Part shown: piece after piece, positions 25,685 to 33,907 of the stretch
Numbering within the stretch: the stretch's first letter is position 1
How the letters are laid out: each line of letters begins with the position of its first letter
Origin: Endozoicomonas euniceicola
GTDB lineage: Bacteria; Pseudomonadota; Gammaproteobacteria; Pseudomonadales; Endozoicomonadaceae
Assembly: GCF_025562755.1 (NCBI RefSeq)
Contig: NZ_CP103300.1
Span: forward strand, 4,713,001-4,777,000
DNA length: 64,000 nt
Reading direction: 5' to 3'
Translations under genes and position numbers: made by a program
The notes under the pieces: generated by a model
The model's database searches: none
What the model was told of the DNA's origin: nothing
What the model saw: only the letters and a program-made list of their open reading frames with translations

Positions 25685-25715
25685 AGCCTGACGCTTAAAT
25701 GCGTCGGGCTTTTTG
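25685..25715 (+). terminator. terminator of the first tRNA array
   Basis: AGCCTGACGC / GCGTCGGGCT with a TTAAAT loop, followed by T4-5. It lies 24 bases after tRNA-Glu copy 6. Confidence 0.9.
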
Positions 25716-25807
25716 CGTTTCAGGACTCTCGATTTTCCTTTATCTCGGCCCGCCTCTCCAATCACTGCTATTTTCTCTATCAAAAATTACAAGTGAGAAC
25801 TAAACAA

Positions 25808-26770
25808 ATGAAAATGCGTTTTTGGCTGCTCGGGCTATTGCTGCTGGGGAGTTTTCTGCAGTCCGGCGTTACGACAAAGGTTACGCCAAAGGTTGCGCCA
25901 AAGGTTGCGCCAAAGGTTGTTGTTGTCACTGGAGCCTCTTCTGGTATAGGTAAGAGTCTGGTGGAGAAGTTGGCGATCAGTGAAGGCTACAGAGTTTATG
26001 GAACAACGCGTCAGTCAGATCTGGTGGGTGACTATAAAGGTTACTCGCTCGTTAAAATGGACCCGGGGAATACTGAGTCTGTGGATGCGGCAATAAAAAT
26101 GATTGGAGACCGGGAGTCGGGAGTTGATGTTCTGGTCAATAGTGCATCCTATCTGGTTGTTGGCTCTGTGGAGAGTGTTGAGCCTGATCAGCTGCTGGAT
26201 ATGTTTAATGTGAATGTGGTTGGCTACGCAAGGGTGACTCGTGCAGTTCTGCCTTATATGCGTAAACATCAATCTGGTCTGATTGTGAATATCAGCAGCT
26301 CGCAGGCTTTTGAGCCAAGAGGGCTGATGGAGTCTTATTCAGCATCAAGATCTGCTATTGAGGCCATGTCGCTTGGGCAGTCTTCTTATCTGGAAGATTA
26401 TGGGGTCAGGGTGGTGGTTTTTGAACCCGGGGCTACCAATACTGGTATTGGAAAAAGTGCTGTTATTGGTTCGGCGACAGTACGGGGGGATAGTGCCGGA
26501 GCGCAGACAGGTAGCCTGAAACGCATGATGGTGGATCGTCTGGCGCAGGGTGCCAGCCCGGAAATTGTGGCCAGAAGAATTATCAATGTTATTGGTGATG
26601 AAATGCCCGATTTTCGTATACCTGTGGATTCAAAGGTGTTTGAACGCGCCAGGTTTGTCTATCGAAACCCTGACGGTAATGGGTTGAGGGAGAAGCTGCG
26701 TAGAAACTATCTGAATTTTTTGAAAATCTGGGGGCAAGCGCAGATAAGTTTAAAAGCAACTAGCGGTTGA
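25808..26770 (+). CDS. SDR-family protein with N-terminal signal or anchor
   Basis: The 320-residue protein starts at ATG 25808 (a GTG at 25793 is also open). A hydrophobic N-terminus (FWLLGLLLLGSFLQSG) is followed by a tandem KV(T/A)P linker. The linker is encoded by 12-bp repeats. Then comes a classical SDR fold: cofactor loop TGASSGIG, DP in place of the usual D after beta 3, VNSASYL in place of NNAG, and the catalytic Ser in NISSSQ. The YxxxK position reads YSASRS, so the catalytic Lys is replaced by Arg. Export of an NAD(P)-dependent enzyme would be odd, so membrane anchoring is an alternative. The gene lies between the two tRNA clusters. Substrate unknown. Confidence 0.75.
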   Translation: MKMRFWLLGLLLLGSFLQSGVTTKVTPKVAPKVAPKVVVVTGASSGIGKSLVEKLAISEGYRVYGTTRQSDLVGDYKGYSLVKMDPGNTESVDAAIKMIGDRESGVDVLVNSASYLVVGSVESVEPDQLLDMFNVNVVGYARVTRAVLPYMRKHQSGLIVNISSSQAFEPRGLMESYSASRSAIEAMSLGQSSYLEDYGVRVVVFEPGATNTGIGKSAVIGSATVRGDSAGAQTGSLKRMMVDRLAQGASPEIVARRIINVIGDEMPDFRIPVDSKVFERARFVYRNPDGNGLREKLRRNYLNFLKIWGQAQISLKATSG

Positions 26771-26887
26771 CAGAGGTAACTCAAATCCCTATTATTTTGC
26801 CTCGTTCGATGCCGGCGATGTTCTCGAAAGAAATCAACAACTACTTGATTTTAAATGAGAAAGCGGCATAATGCAGCAACAAGGTTT

Positions 26888-26963
26888 GGGGCCTTAGCTC
26901 AGCTGGGAGAGCGCAACACTGGCAGTGTTGAGGTCAGCGGTTCGATCCCGCTAGGCTCCACCA
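26888..26963 (+). tRNA. tRNA-Ala (GGC), second cluster
   Basis: Identical 76-base sequence to the gene at 23586, with CCA. It opens a compact Ala-Glu-Gly cluster. Confidence 0.96.
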
Positions 26964-26999
26964 AATTTCAATGATCAGAATTTTCTGATTATGAAATGT

Positions 27000-27075
27000 G
27001 TCCCGTTCGTCTAGTGGCCTAGGACACTGCCCTTTCACGGCAGTAACAGGGGTTCGAGTCCCCTACGGGATGCCA
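27000..27075 (+). tRNA. tRNA-Glu (TTC), second cluster
   Basis: Intact 76-base sequence identical to the array copies, with CCA. Confidence 0.96.
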
Positions 27076-27119
27076 CTTTATTTTATAAAGTTTTCGACTG
27101 CAGAGTCGTTAAATACTGT

Positions 27120-27195
<76 letters not shown>

Positions 27196-27199
27196 ATTC

Positions 27200-27231
27200 A
27201 AAAAAAACCAGTCCTTGTGACTGTTTTTTTA
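27200..27231 (+). terminator. terminator of the second tRNA cluster
   Basis: CAGTC / GACTG with a CTTGT loop, flanked by A7 and T7. It also serves the convergent gene that ends at 27242. Confidence 0.8.
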
Positions 27232-27241
27232 TGCCTGAGAT

Positions 27242-28396
27242 TCAGTAATACCGAATGTCATGATAACTTCTCACCAGTGGAACTCTTAGCTCAGGCCCTC
27301 TCACTGCTGGTTGAGAAGACCCGTCCTGGGGTGATATTAAGAGGTTGTTGTAATCCCTGTATCTACTACTGGGAACATTCAGTACGTAAAGCATTCCGTC
27401 CTGGGCAAGCTTATAAAGATAAGAGGCTATTGATTTGCCTTCCGGCATGCCTGCAATTGCCTCATAGCCGTTATAAAGAATGAGTGTATATAGAGCTAAA
27501 TCTTCCAGAGTTTCTTTGGCGATGCTTGGCATGTTTTTTAAGGCGTCTAAAAAATCCCCGCTTTCTTCATAAAGCTCAAAGGAGGCACTGCCCAGTTGTA
27601 GGATCGTTTCTCCTTCTGAAAACTCGTGCGTGTGTTGTACGTTGAGAAAATGCACTGAGTGTTTGTAGATTTCGTAGCTATTCCAAGTCGTAAGTGCAAC
27701 AAACTTTGCGCTATCAAGAATGTTAATCCATAGCTGCTGGATAGGGTTCCTCTGATGGCGAACGACAAGGCTATTCATGGCTTTTATCTGGCTGGCAACG
27801 GTTCTCAGGCTTTTGGAATAGCGTCTCCAGATTTTGAAGGGTTTTTTCCATAAGTGGCAATAAAGTTCAAAGCCGTTTCCAAGAGGATAGTAAGCGTAGT
27901 CAATGAAAAGTCTTTTGCTGTTGAGCAGAGTAGTTAAAAGGGGGTGGGGTAGAGCTTCAGCTGTCTCTCCTGGTAAATGTCTTTCAAGTGTGACGTGTCC
28001 TGGCGCATAGTAATAACGTTTGGTCGGAGCAGTACTGGGTATGCTGGCTTGTACTGTGTCATTACAATTGTTGGGTATGCTGCCTTCGTGGTGTTCGGTG
28101 AGAGTAAAGTAACAATTGTATTTAACGCCGTGGCTGGTAAGGCTTGATTGTTCAACGATAGTCTTCGCTGGAGTTTCCGTAGTGGTGATGCATTGAAGAC
28201 CAGGGGGCAGGTATTTCTGATTTGTCTGGTAGATTGACAGTACTAATAAATGGCAGTCAGCGTGTTTTTTGCTGATTTCTTTAAAGGTGGTCGCTGAAAT
28301 AGGTTTATTGCCAGCAAAGGCGGAGCCGGAGGTGGCTGCATATAACACGATAATTAATGTTTTAATTCGCCGCAGACACTTCGGAGAGAGCGCCAT
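27242..28396 (-). CDS. exported protein of unknown function
   Basis: Not recognised. The 384-residue product starts at 28396 after AAAGGGA. It has a signal peptide (IKTLIIVLYAATSGSAFAG, cleavage after AFA). The mature part is rich in Tyr, Leu and Ser, has four to six cysteines in its first half (CHLL, LQCIT, YNCYF, NNCND) and shows no internal repeats. It is convergent with the tRNA cluster. Confidence 0.55.
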   Translation of the reverse strand: MALSPKCLRRIKTLIIVLYAATSGSAFAGNKPISATTFKEISKKHADCHLLVLSIYQTNQKYLPPGLQCITTTETPAKTIVEQSSLTSHGVKYNCYFTLTEHHEGSIPNNCNDTVQASIPSTAPTKRYYYAPGHVTLERHLPGETAEALPHPLLTTLLNSKRLFIDYAYYPLGNGFELYCHLWKKPFKIWRRYSKSLRTVASQIKAMNSLVVRHQRNPIQQLWINILDSAKFVALTTWNSYEIYKHSVHFLNVQHTHEFSEGETILQLGSASFELYEESGDFLDALKNMPSIAKETLEDLALYTLILYNGYEAIAGMPEGKSIASYLYKLAQDGMLYVLNVPSSRYRDYNNLLISPQDGSSQPAVRGPELRVPLVRSYHDIRYY

Positions 28397-28551
28397 AATG
28401 CCTTATCCCTTTAATATCTTATGTGTAATCAGGGGTAAGCGTAGTTAGTATTTGTTGATTATAAAAGAGAATTATTTTTATTTCGATTGTTCTACTAATG
28501 GGTAGCAGGAAATGGGTAGCAGGACTTCCCGCTACCACGAGGCAATGGTTT

Positions 28552-29457
28552 CTAATTGTTCAGCATGGCAGCTCCGCGTGCGCCGCCTGCATCGCCAAAT
28601 CGGGCTTTTCGCACTTCGGGCAGCTTGCCAATATTAAGGGTGTATTTTTTCATCAGTGGTGGGACAATGTCGTATAGCTCATCAAAATTAGACAGCCCTC
28701 CGCCCACAACAAAGACACCCGGATCAAGGGTGTTGGTCAGGCTTCCGAGTCCGCAGGCCAGAAGCTCTGCATAGAGGTTAACGGTCTTTACGGCATCGGT
28801 GTCATGGTGGCGATAGAGTTGCACAATTTCTTTGCCTTTAGCCTGTCTGCCTGCAAAGTGGTTATAAATAATTTCCAGCCCCCGGCCTGACAGATAGTTA
28901 TCAAGGCAGCCTCGCAGGCCGCAGCCGCAATCGATAATAGGGAAGTCAGAACCTCCCAGCTCCAGTGCCTGAAAGGGCAAAGGTGTGTGACCCCATTCGC
29001 CTGCCAGATTGTTGCGACCGGTATAAATTTGATCTTGTACGTAAAGTCCACCGCCACAGCCTGTGCCGAGAATAACTCCGAACACCGTGTCAAAGCCTTC
29101 ACCGGCACCGCCAATAGCTTCTGAAACGGTAAAGCAGTTGGCGTCATTTTCTATTTTAACGGGTCGATCCAGTCTGTACTCCAGATCGGACAGGAGGTGT
29201 TTACCGTTAGCGCAGGGGATGTTGGCGATCACCGCTTTTGCAGAATCCGGCTCAATAAAGCCTGGAATGCCAATGCCGACACTGCCCCGAACGTTAAGTT
29301 GCTCGTCGGTTTCCCGGATCAGTGTTTGTATGCTTTGTATGAAGGTGTCGTAGTTATCGGTAGGGGTGGGGATGCGTTTGCTAAATGTTTTTTCGTGGCG
29401 GTCATTATAGGTGGTCAGCTCCATCTTGGTGCCACCGATATCCAGTCCATATAGCAT
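28552..29457 (-). CDS. nagK: ROK-family sugar kinase, NagK-like
   Basis: Probably phosphorylates N-acetylglucosamine to GlcNAc-6-phosphate. The start at 29457 (MLYGLDIGGTKMELTTY) aligns with the E. coli NagK start and has GGAGA at 10 bases; an ATG three codons earlier overlaps the ribosome site. The 301-residue protein has the phosphate-1 loop DIGGTK and catalytic Asp in KIENDANCF. It also has GVILGTGCGGGL and the ROK zinc site (GHTPLPF ... DCGCGLRGCLDNYLSG). RVPTPTDNYD-type spacing after strand 3 favours NagK over fructokinase or glucokinase. fba follows upstream on the same strand, but a hairpin separates them. Confidence 0.82.
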   Translation of the reverse strand: MLYGLDIGGTKMELTTYNDRHEKTFSKRIPTPTDNYDTFIQSIQTLIRETDEQLNVRGSVGIGIPGFIEPDSAKAVIANIPCANGKHLLSDLEYRLDRPVKIENDANCFTVSEAIGGAGEGFDTVFGVILGTGCGGGLYVQDQIYTGRNNLAGEWGHTPLPFQALELGGSDFPIIDCGCGLRGCLDNYLSGRGLEIIYNHFAGRQAKGKEIVQLYRHHDTDAVKTVNLYAELLACGLGSLTNTLDPGVFVVGGGLSNFDELYDIVPPLMKKYTLNIGKLPEVRKARFGDAGGARGAAMLNN

Positions 29458-29555
29458 ATCTGACATTCTCCGGTTTATTCTGGAATTTATAAGTTTTGGC
29501 TAATGGCAGATGTTATATCACTGATGCGGTGGGACTGGTATGACACAGCTCATGA

Positions 29556-29583
29556 AACCGGTTGCGCCGGGCCGCAACCGGTT
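29556..29583 (-). terminator. hairpin after the first fba gene
   Basis: A perfect 11-bp stem AACCGGTTGCG / CGCAACCGGTT with a CCGGGC loop lies 8 bases after the fba stop on the minus strand. There is no T-run, so it may stabilise the mRNA end rather than terminate. Confidence 0.55.
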
Positions 29584-29590
29584 ATCGGTA

Positions 29591-30655
29591 TTACTGGATT
29601 TTAGGGTCAAGGTTACCCTTGCTGTAGAGGTTAAACATGCTTTCCAGACTTAATGCCCTGATCTTCGAGGCGTTGCCTGCTGTTTCGAAAGCCTGATAGC
29701 GCTGAAGACAGATGTCTTTCATTGCCCGGGTGGCGACAGTTAAGTATTTGCGTGGGTCAAACTCTGATGTGTTTTCCTGCAGAAAGCGTCGGATAGCACC
29801 TGTTGATGCCAGGCGCAGGTCGGTGTCGATATTTACCTTACGTACCCCGTGGCGAATGCCTTCCTGAATCTGCTCGACAGGCACACCGTAAGTTTCTGGT
29901 ATTTCTCCGCCGTTGTCGTTTATAACCTTGAGCCAGTCCTGTGGTACTGATGAAGAACCGTGCATCACCAGGTGAGTATCGGGTATGCGTTTGTGTATTT
30001 CGCGGATTCTGTCAATAGCAAGAATGTCGCCAGTAGGGGGGCGGGTGAATTTGTAAGCGCCGTGGCTGGTGCCGCAGGCTATGGCCAGTGCATCCACATG
30101 GGTAGCCTGAACAAACTCAGCGGCTTCGTCCGGGTCGGTTAATAGTTGGTCGTGTGACAGCTTGCCGGTAGCGCCAACGCCATCTTCTTCACCTGCTTCA
30201 CCGGTTTCCAGAGAGCCCAGGCAGCCTAGCTCCCCTTCCACAGAAACGCCGCAGGCGTGAGCCATTTCAACGGTTCTGCGGGTAACTTCAACGTTGTATT
30301 CGTAGCTGGAAGGGGTTTTGCCGTCTTCTTTTAGTGAGCCGTCCATCATGACGGAAGAGAAGCCCAGCTGTATTGAGCGCTGGCAGATGGCAGGGCTGGT
30401 GCCGTGATCCTGATGCATCACTACGGGAATATGTGGAAACTCTTCAATAGCAGCCAGAATCAGATGTCTCAGGAACGGGGCTCCGGCGTATTTTCGGGCT
30501 CCGGCGGAGGCTTGCACGATGACCGGAGAGTCCGTCTCGTCGGCTGCTTCCATGATGGCACGCATCTGTTCCAGGTTATTGACGTTGAAGGCAGGGACGC
30601 CGTAACTGTTTTCGGCTGCATGGTCGAGAAGCTGTCTGAGGCTGATTAGTGCCAT
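29591..30655 (-). CDS. fba: fructose-bisphosphate aldolase class II, Calvin-type (354 aa)
   Basis: Cleaves or forms fructose 1,6-bisphosphate. This 354-residue form belongs to the class IIB 'Calvin cycle' subtype. Zinc ligands are in VVMHQDHGTS, CGVSVEGELG, CGTSHGAY and LVMHGSSSVP. The catalytic Asp follows the first motif, and the phosphate site is in RKVNIDTDLRLA. It differs strongly from the second aldolase at 32094, so the two are not recent duplicates. Having both suggests glycolytic and gluconeogenic or sugar-specific roles, which is inference. Confidence 0.93.
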   Translation of the reverse strand: MALISLRQLLDHAAENSYGVPAFNVNNLEQMRAIMEAADETDSPVIVQASAGARKYAGAPFLRHLILAAIEEFPHIPVVMHQDHGTSPAICQRSIQLGFSSVMMDGSLKEDGKTPSSYEYNVEVTRRTVEMAHACGVSVEGELGCLGSLETGEAGEEDGVGATGKLSHDQLLTDPDEAAEFVQATHVDALAIACGTSHGAYKFTRPPTGDILAIDRIREIHKRIPDTHLVMHGSSSVPQDWLKVINDNGGEIPETYGVPVEQIQEGIRHGVRKVNIDTDLRLASTGAIRRFLQENTSEFDPRKYLTVATRAMKDICLQRYQAFETAGNASKIRALSLESMFNLYSKGNLDPKIQ

Positions 30656-30930
30656 GACTTGTTCCTTTTTTGTAGATAAAGGGGACAGGGAGAGTCATTT
30701 AAGCTATGGAAGACTGGCTATATTATCGCCACCTAATCGGATGGATGCAAAGCCTGACTTCTGTAAAAAGGTAAAAGAGATTGAATAATTTAATAAGTAA
30801 GTAAGAGGTGGTGGGTGTGAAAAGTCAGGCGTCACATGGGAGGGAGGCTATATTGTCGGGTGTTCGTTAAAGTGTCTGACTGTTTGATCAGTCGGTTTAG
30901 CTGAATGGGTATCTGCAAGTGAGGGTGTGC

Positions 30931-32004
30931 GTGAAATGTTTTGATATAAACAGTTATGGGAGAGTGGAATATTCTTTCGTTCCATCTGAAAATAAAAAAA
31001 TATTCATAATAAACAAGCTGGTTCAGGCAGTACTGCTTGCAGTTCTATTATTGTCTGGCGGTCAGTTGAATGCTCATCAGGTGAATGATAACTGGTGTTG
31101 GTGCCTGACAGAAAACATAGCATCCAGTGATCCTGGTGGAATTGAACGCATTGTCGGGAAATTTTTCCCTGCAAATTCCAGGGACGTAATATCTTACTTG
31201 TTCCGGTTTATTCAAGTGTCGCGCTGCGGTTCTGCGTACTCTAAAAAATATTACAGTGCTGACTTTGGGGCCAGGTTTGATAGACCTCAAAAGCCTGGTC
31301 AGGTGTCTTACACGACTCCTGAAGGGCGTGTGAAGTATCTTTATCATGCGTACATGGAGTCATCTTTTTTTCAAACATTGACTCCTAAGAGAAAGGCGCT
31401 TCTGTTGAGAGAAGAGCCATGCCTGAATTATTCGAATGATTTATTTGATAACGCCGCTCGTAAAGTGTGGGATCAGATACTGAGTTTCTGGGAGCAGTCT
31501 GAAAAAGGGAGGGAGCTGTTGGAGCAGCCCTATTCGGCTACCTTCAAGATTGCTGATTATGTGCTTGGTTTTTCGCCTTCTTCTGATGTCTATCGATTTC
31601 CCAGAAGCTATGCGGTTAGCCCTGATATCTGCCAGCCTGAAGAGGAATTTGTGCTTGGAAATCCGGTTGAAGCAAGGGCACTGGCTTCTCAGCTGGGAGG
31701 GTTGAAGATTGGGCAAGTTTGGTTTTTAGAAGAGCCGGGTGAGCCCTCAGCCGGGATTTATAATAGATACCATCTGTGTGTCGTCTATATTGGGGGAGGG
31801 ATTTTTCTGCTGCCAATAAACCAGAGAAAACAGCATTTTCTGAATGCTAATGATTTTCTCGCACTGATTCTTAACGTTTTGCAGTTTAATGGAAAGTACC
31901 AGTGGAGAAGCGCGATGATACGGACTTCAGATAGTGAAAAGCCTTTCAGTTTGAAGATACAGGAAGCGTATCCTGTTAGCGTGACTGACTTTCTTTATAA
32001 ATAA
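30931..32004 (+). CDS. exported protein of unknown function
   Basis: Not recognised. No ATG is in frame; the GTG at 30931 follows GAGGG at 5 bases and gives 357 residues. An unusually long polar N-region precedes a hydrophobic core (LVQAVLLAVLLLSGGQLNA), so it is either a signal peptide with a late start or a membrane anchor. The mature part has scattered Cys and Trp residues (NWCWCL, SRCGS, EPCLNY) and a fairly conserved-looking centre (FLEEPGEPSAGIYNRYHLCVVYIGGG). It lies between the two fba genes, on the opposite strand. Confidence 0.55.
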   Translation: MKCFDINSYGRVEYSFVPSENKKIFIINKLVQAVLLAVLLLSGGQLNAHQVNDNWCWCLTENIASSDPGGIERIVGKFFPANSRDVISYLFRFIQVSRCGSAYSKKYYSADFGARFDRPQKPGQVSYTTPEGRVKYLYHAYMESSFFQTLTPKRKALLLREEPCLNYSNDLFDNAARKVWDQILSFWEQSEKGRELLEQPYSATFKIADYVLGFSPSSDVYRFPRSYAVSPDICQPEEEFVLGNPVEARALASQLGGLKIGQVWFLEEPGEPSAGIYNRYHLCVVYIGGGIFLLPINQRKQHFLNANDFLALILNVLQFNGKYQWRSAMIRTSDSEKPFSLKIQEAYPVSVTDFLYK

Positions 32005-32056
32005 GTAGAGCGGTGAATGGGTTGTTTGACAGGGCAGAGTGATTTTTTAGAAAGTT

Positions 32057-32081
32057 GTTCAGCAGCCTTTGGCTGCTGAAC
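32057..32081 (-). terminator. hairpin between convergent genes after the second fba
   Basis: GTTCAGCAGCC / GGCTGCTGAAC with a TTT loop, 13 bases after the fba stop. The following T-tract is interrupted. Confidence 0.6.
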
Positions 32082-32093
32082 AGAAGTCAGAGC

Positions 32094-32951
32094 TTACGCC
32101 TTGCCTTCGGAACCGAATTCACGAATCTTGCCCATTACGGTTTCAACGATCGCTTCTTTACCAGGACCGATCACCTTGCGTGGGTCGTAAACTTTAGCGT
32201 CGTTAGCCAGAACTTCGCGAACCATTTTAGTCCAGGCGATCTGGTTTTCAGTGTTGACGTTGATTTTTGCAGTACCACGGCTGATGGCATTCTGGATGTC
32301 AGCTGTTGGGATACCAGTACCACCGTGCAGTACCAGAGGTACGCCCGTCAGTTCGTTGATTTCCTGCATTTCAGTGAAGCCCAGGTTAGGCTCGCCAGAG
32401 TATTCGCCATGAACAGAGCCCAGGGCCGGAGCCAGGCAGTCCAGACCAGTGCGCTCAACCAGTTCTTTACATTCCTGGGCGTCAGCGTAGATAACGCCGT
32501 CAGCAATAACGTCATCTTCCTGACCGCCGACTACACCCAGTTCGGCTTCAACAGAAACGCCACGGGCGTGAGCGTATTCTACTACCGTCTTGGTCATCTC
32601 AACGTTGCCTTCGAACGGGCCGTGAGAGCCGTCGATCATAACGGAGGTAAAGCCAGCGTCGATGGCCTCTTTGCACTTCTCAATGCTGGAGCCGTGGTCC
32701 AGATGGATAGCAACAGGAACCGTGATTTCCATGCTTTCGATCAGGGCGCCAACCATAGCGGTGATCAGCTTGAAACCGCCCATGTAGCGCGCAGCGCCTT
32801 CGGATACACCCAGAATAACCGGGGAGTTAGACTTCTGAGCAGCAGTCAGGATAGCCTGAGTCCATTCCAGGTTGTTGATGTTGAACTGGCCTACGGCGTA
32901 TTTGCCTTCGCGTGCCTTGTTCAGCATTTCAGTCATAGATACCAGAGCCAT
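32094..32951 (-). CDS. fbaA: fructose-bisphosphate aldolase class II (285 aa, Bacillus type)
   Basis: The start at 32951 (MALVSMTEMLNKAREG) follows GAGGAAAC; the frame extends six codons further without need. The 285-residue length equals Bacillus-type class II aldolases. Motifs: HLDHGSS (zinc His and catalytic Asp), EAELGVVGG, GSVHGEY, VLHGGTG and KINVNTENQIAWT. Related GatY/KbaY tagatose-bisphosphate aldolases share these motifs, so substrate preference is not fully fixed, but no galactitol or GalNAc genes are nearby. The gene is highly biased in codons, suggesting strong expression. A perfect palindrome lies in its promoter region. Confidence 0.9.
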   Translation of the reverse strand: MALVSMTEMLNKAREGKYAVGQFNINNLEWTQAILTAAQKSNSPVILGVSEGAARYMGGFKLITAMVGALIESMEITVPVAIHLDHGSSIEKCKEAIDAGFTSVMIDGSHGPFEGNVEMTKTVVEYAHARGVSVEAELGVVGGQEDDVIADGVIYADAQECKELVERTGLDCLAPALGSVHGEYSGEPNLGFTEMQEINELTGVPLVLHGGTGIPTADIQNAISRGTAKINVNTENQIAWTKMVREVLANDAKVYDPRKVIGPGKEAIVETVMGKIREFGSEGKA

Positions 32952-33907
32952 AAATGTTTCCTCGGTCATTGGTAGCAGTTGTGATGCATCCCTGAAGGGT
33001 TTGCTTCATCGAGTTTATTCAACCGGATATTTGTCCGGTTGAATTGAGCTGAGAGCGAATGTTGTTATTTGACCGTGGTTGAGTAATTACGGTCGTCATT
33101 AACATTCTTATTGCCATTTTAATTGCTTTTTTAATCAAAGAACCAGAAACGATGTGAAGAAGTCTTTCTCAATCTGTTAATTATTGAAAAATTGTTTCAT
33201 AATTCGACCTGTTCTTACCTGTTACGATGGTAACAGCGTATAAATACAGAGGTATTTTGCCGTAGTCACCATTCAAAGGAAGAAGATTACGAAAGCATGG
33301 CAACGCTTTCCCGCTATTGTGCGACATTTGGCAAGTATATACAAATGCCACGTTGCTCTTGTAGTATTGTGAGTGAGTATTGCTACCTATATCTGCCGCC
33401 CTGGGGTGCCCCGGAGTCAACGATACAGCCGCTTTACAGCAATCGTGACGCCTTGCGTACTGGTGGTGGGGAAATACTGATTCAGGTCAGAGAAATTTAC
33501 GTAATGCTGTTGTAACTTTCTCCGGCTAGATGAATTCGAGCGGGTATTGTTTGAATTTCACGTTTTAAATGAAAAAACATTATATGAAGTAATAATTTAT
33601 ATACCTCAATGCTTAAAGTTGAGTGAAGTTGTTTTTTTTGTTTGGCTATTTGTTTGATGAGTGTTTTGCAGAGCGTTTTATCAAATGTTGCACTATCTTG
33701 GAATTGATTGATTGCTTCTGACAGTTTCGATGCTTTATTCCATTTGAAAACGTTAAATGTGATTTGATGTCAAAGTTTGTGCGTGGCTAAGTGATTGTTC
33801 AGGAACTTTGTTCGAAACTAACAGATTAAATATTACTGATGGTTTGTGTTAAATGTTTTTGTTATATACAAACGTTAGTTTTAGATTGATATAAATGTGG
33901 GTGGTTT
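32952..33907. other. long AT-rich intergenic region between fbaA and ptsI
   Basis: About 950 bases with no credible gene; the short open frames of 72 and 79 codons have no ribosome site or coding bias. The part from 33540 to 33900 is very AT-rich and must contain the ptsI promoter. I see no hairpin terminator here besides the palindrome near fbaA. Confidence 0.5.
33017..33044 (-). promoter_or_regulatory. palindrome upstream of fbaA
   Basis: ATTCAACCGGA and TCCGGTTGAAT form a perfect 11-bp inverted repeat around TATTTG, 66-93 bases before the fbaA start. Its position suits an operator or leader hairpin. It does not match the Cra or HexR consensus as I know them. Confidence 0.45.

Noticed and set aside
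33181..33515. Two short frames between fbaA and ptsI
   Set aside because: AT-rich region, no ribosome sites, no codon bias and no signal or domain.
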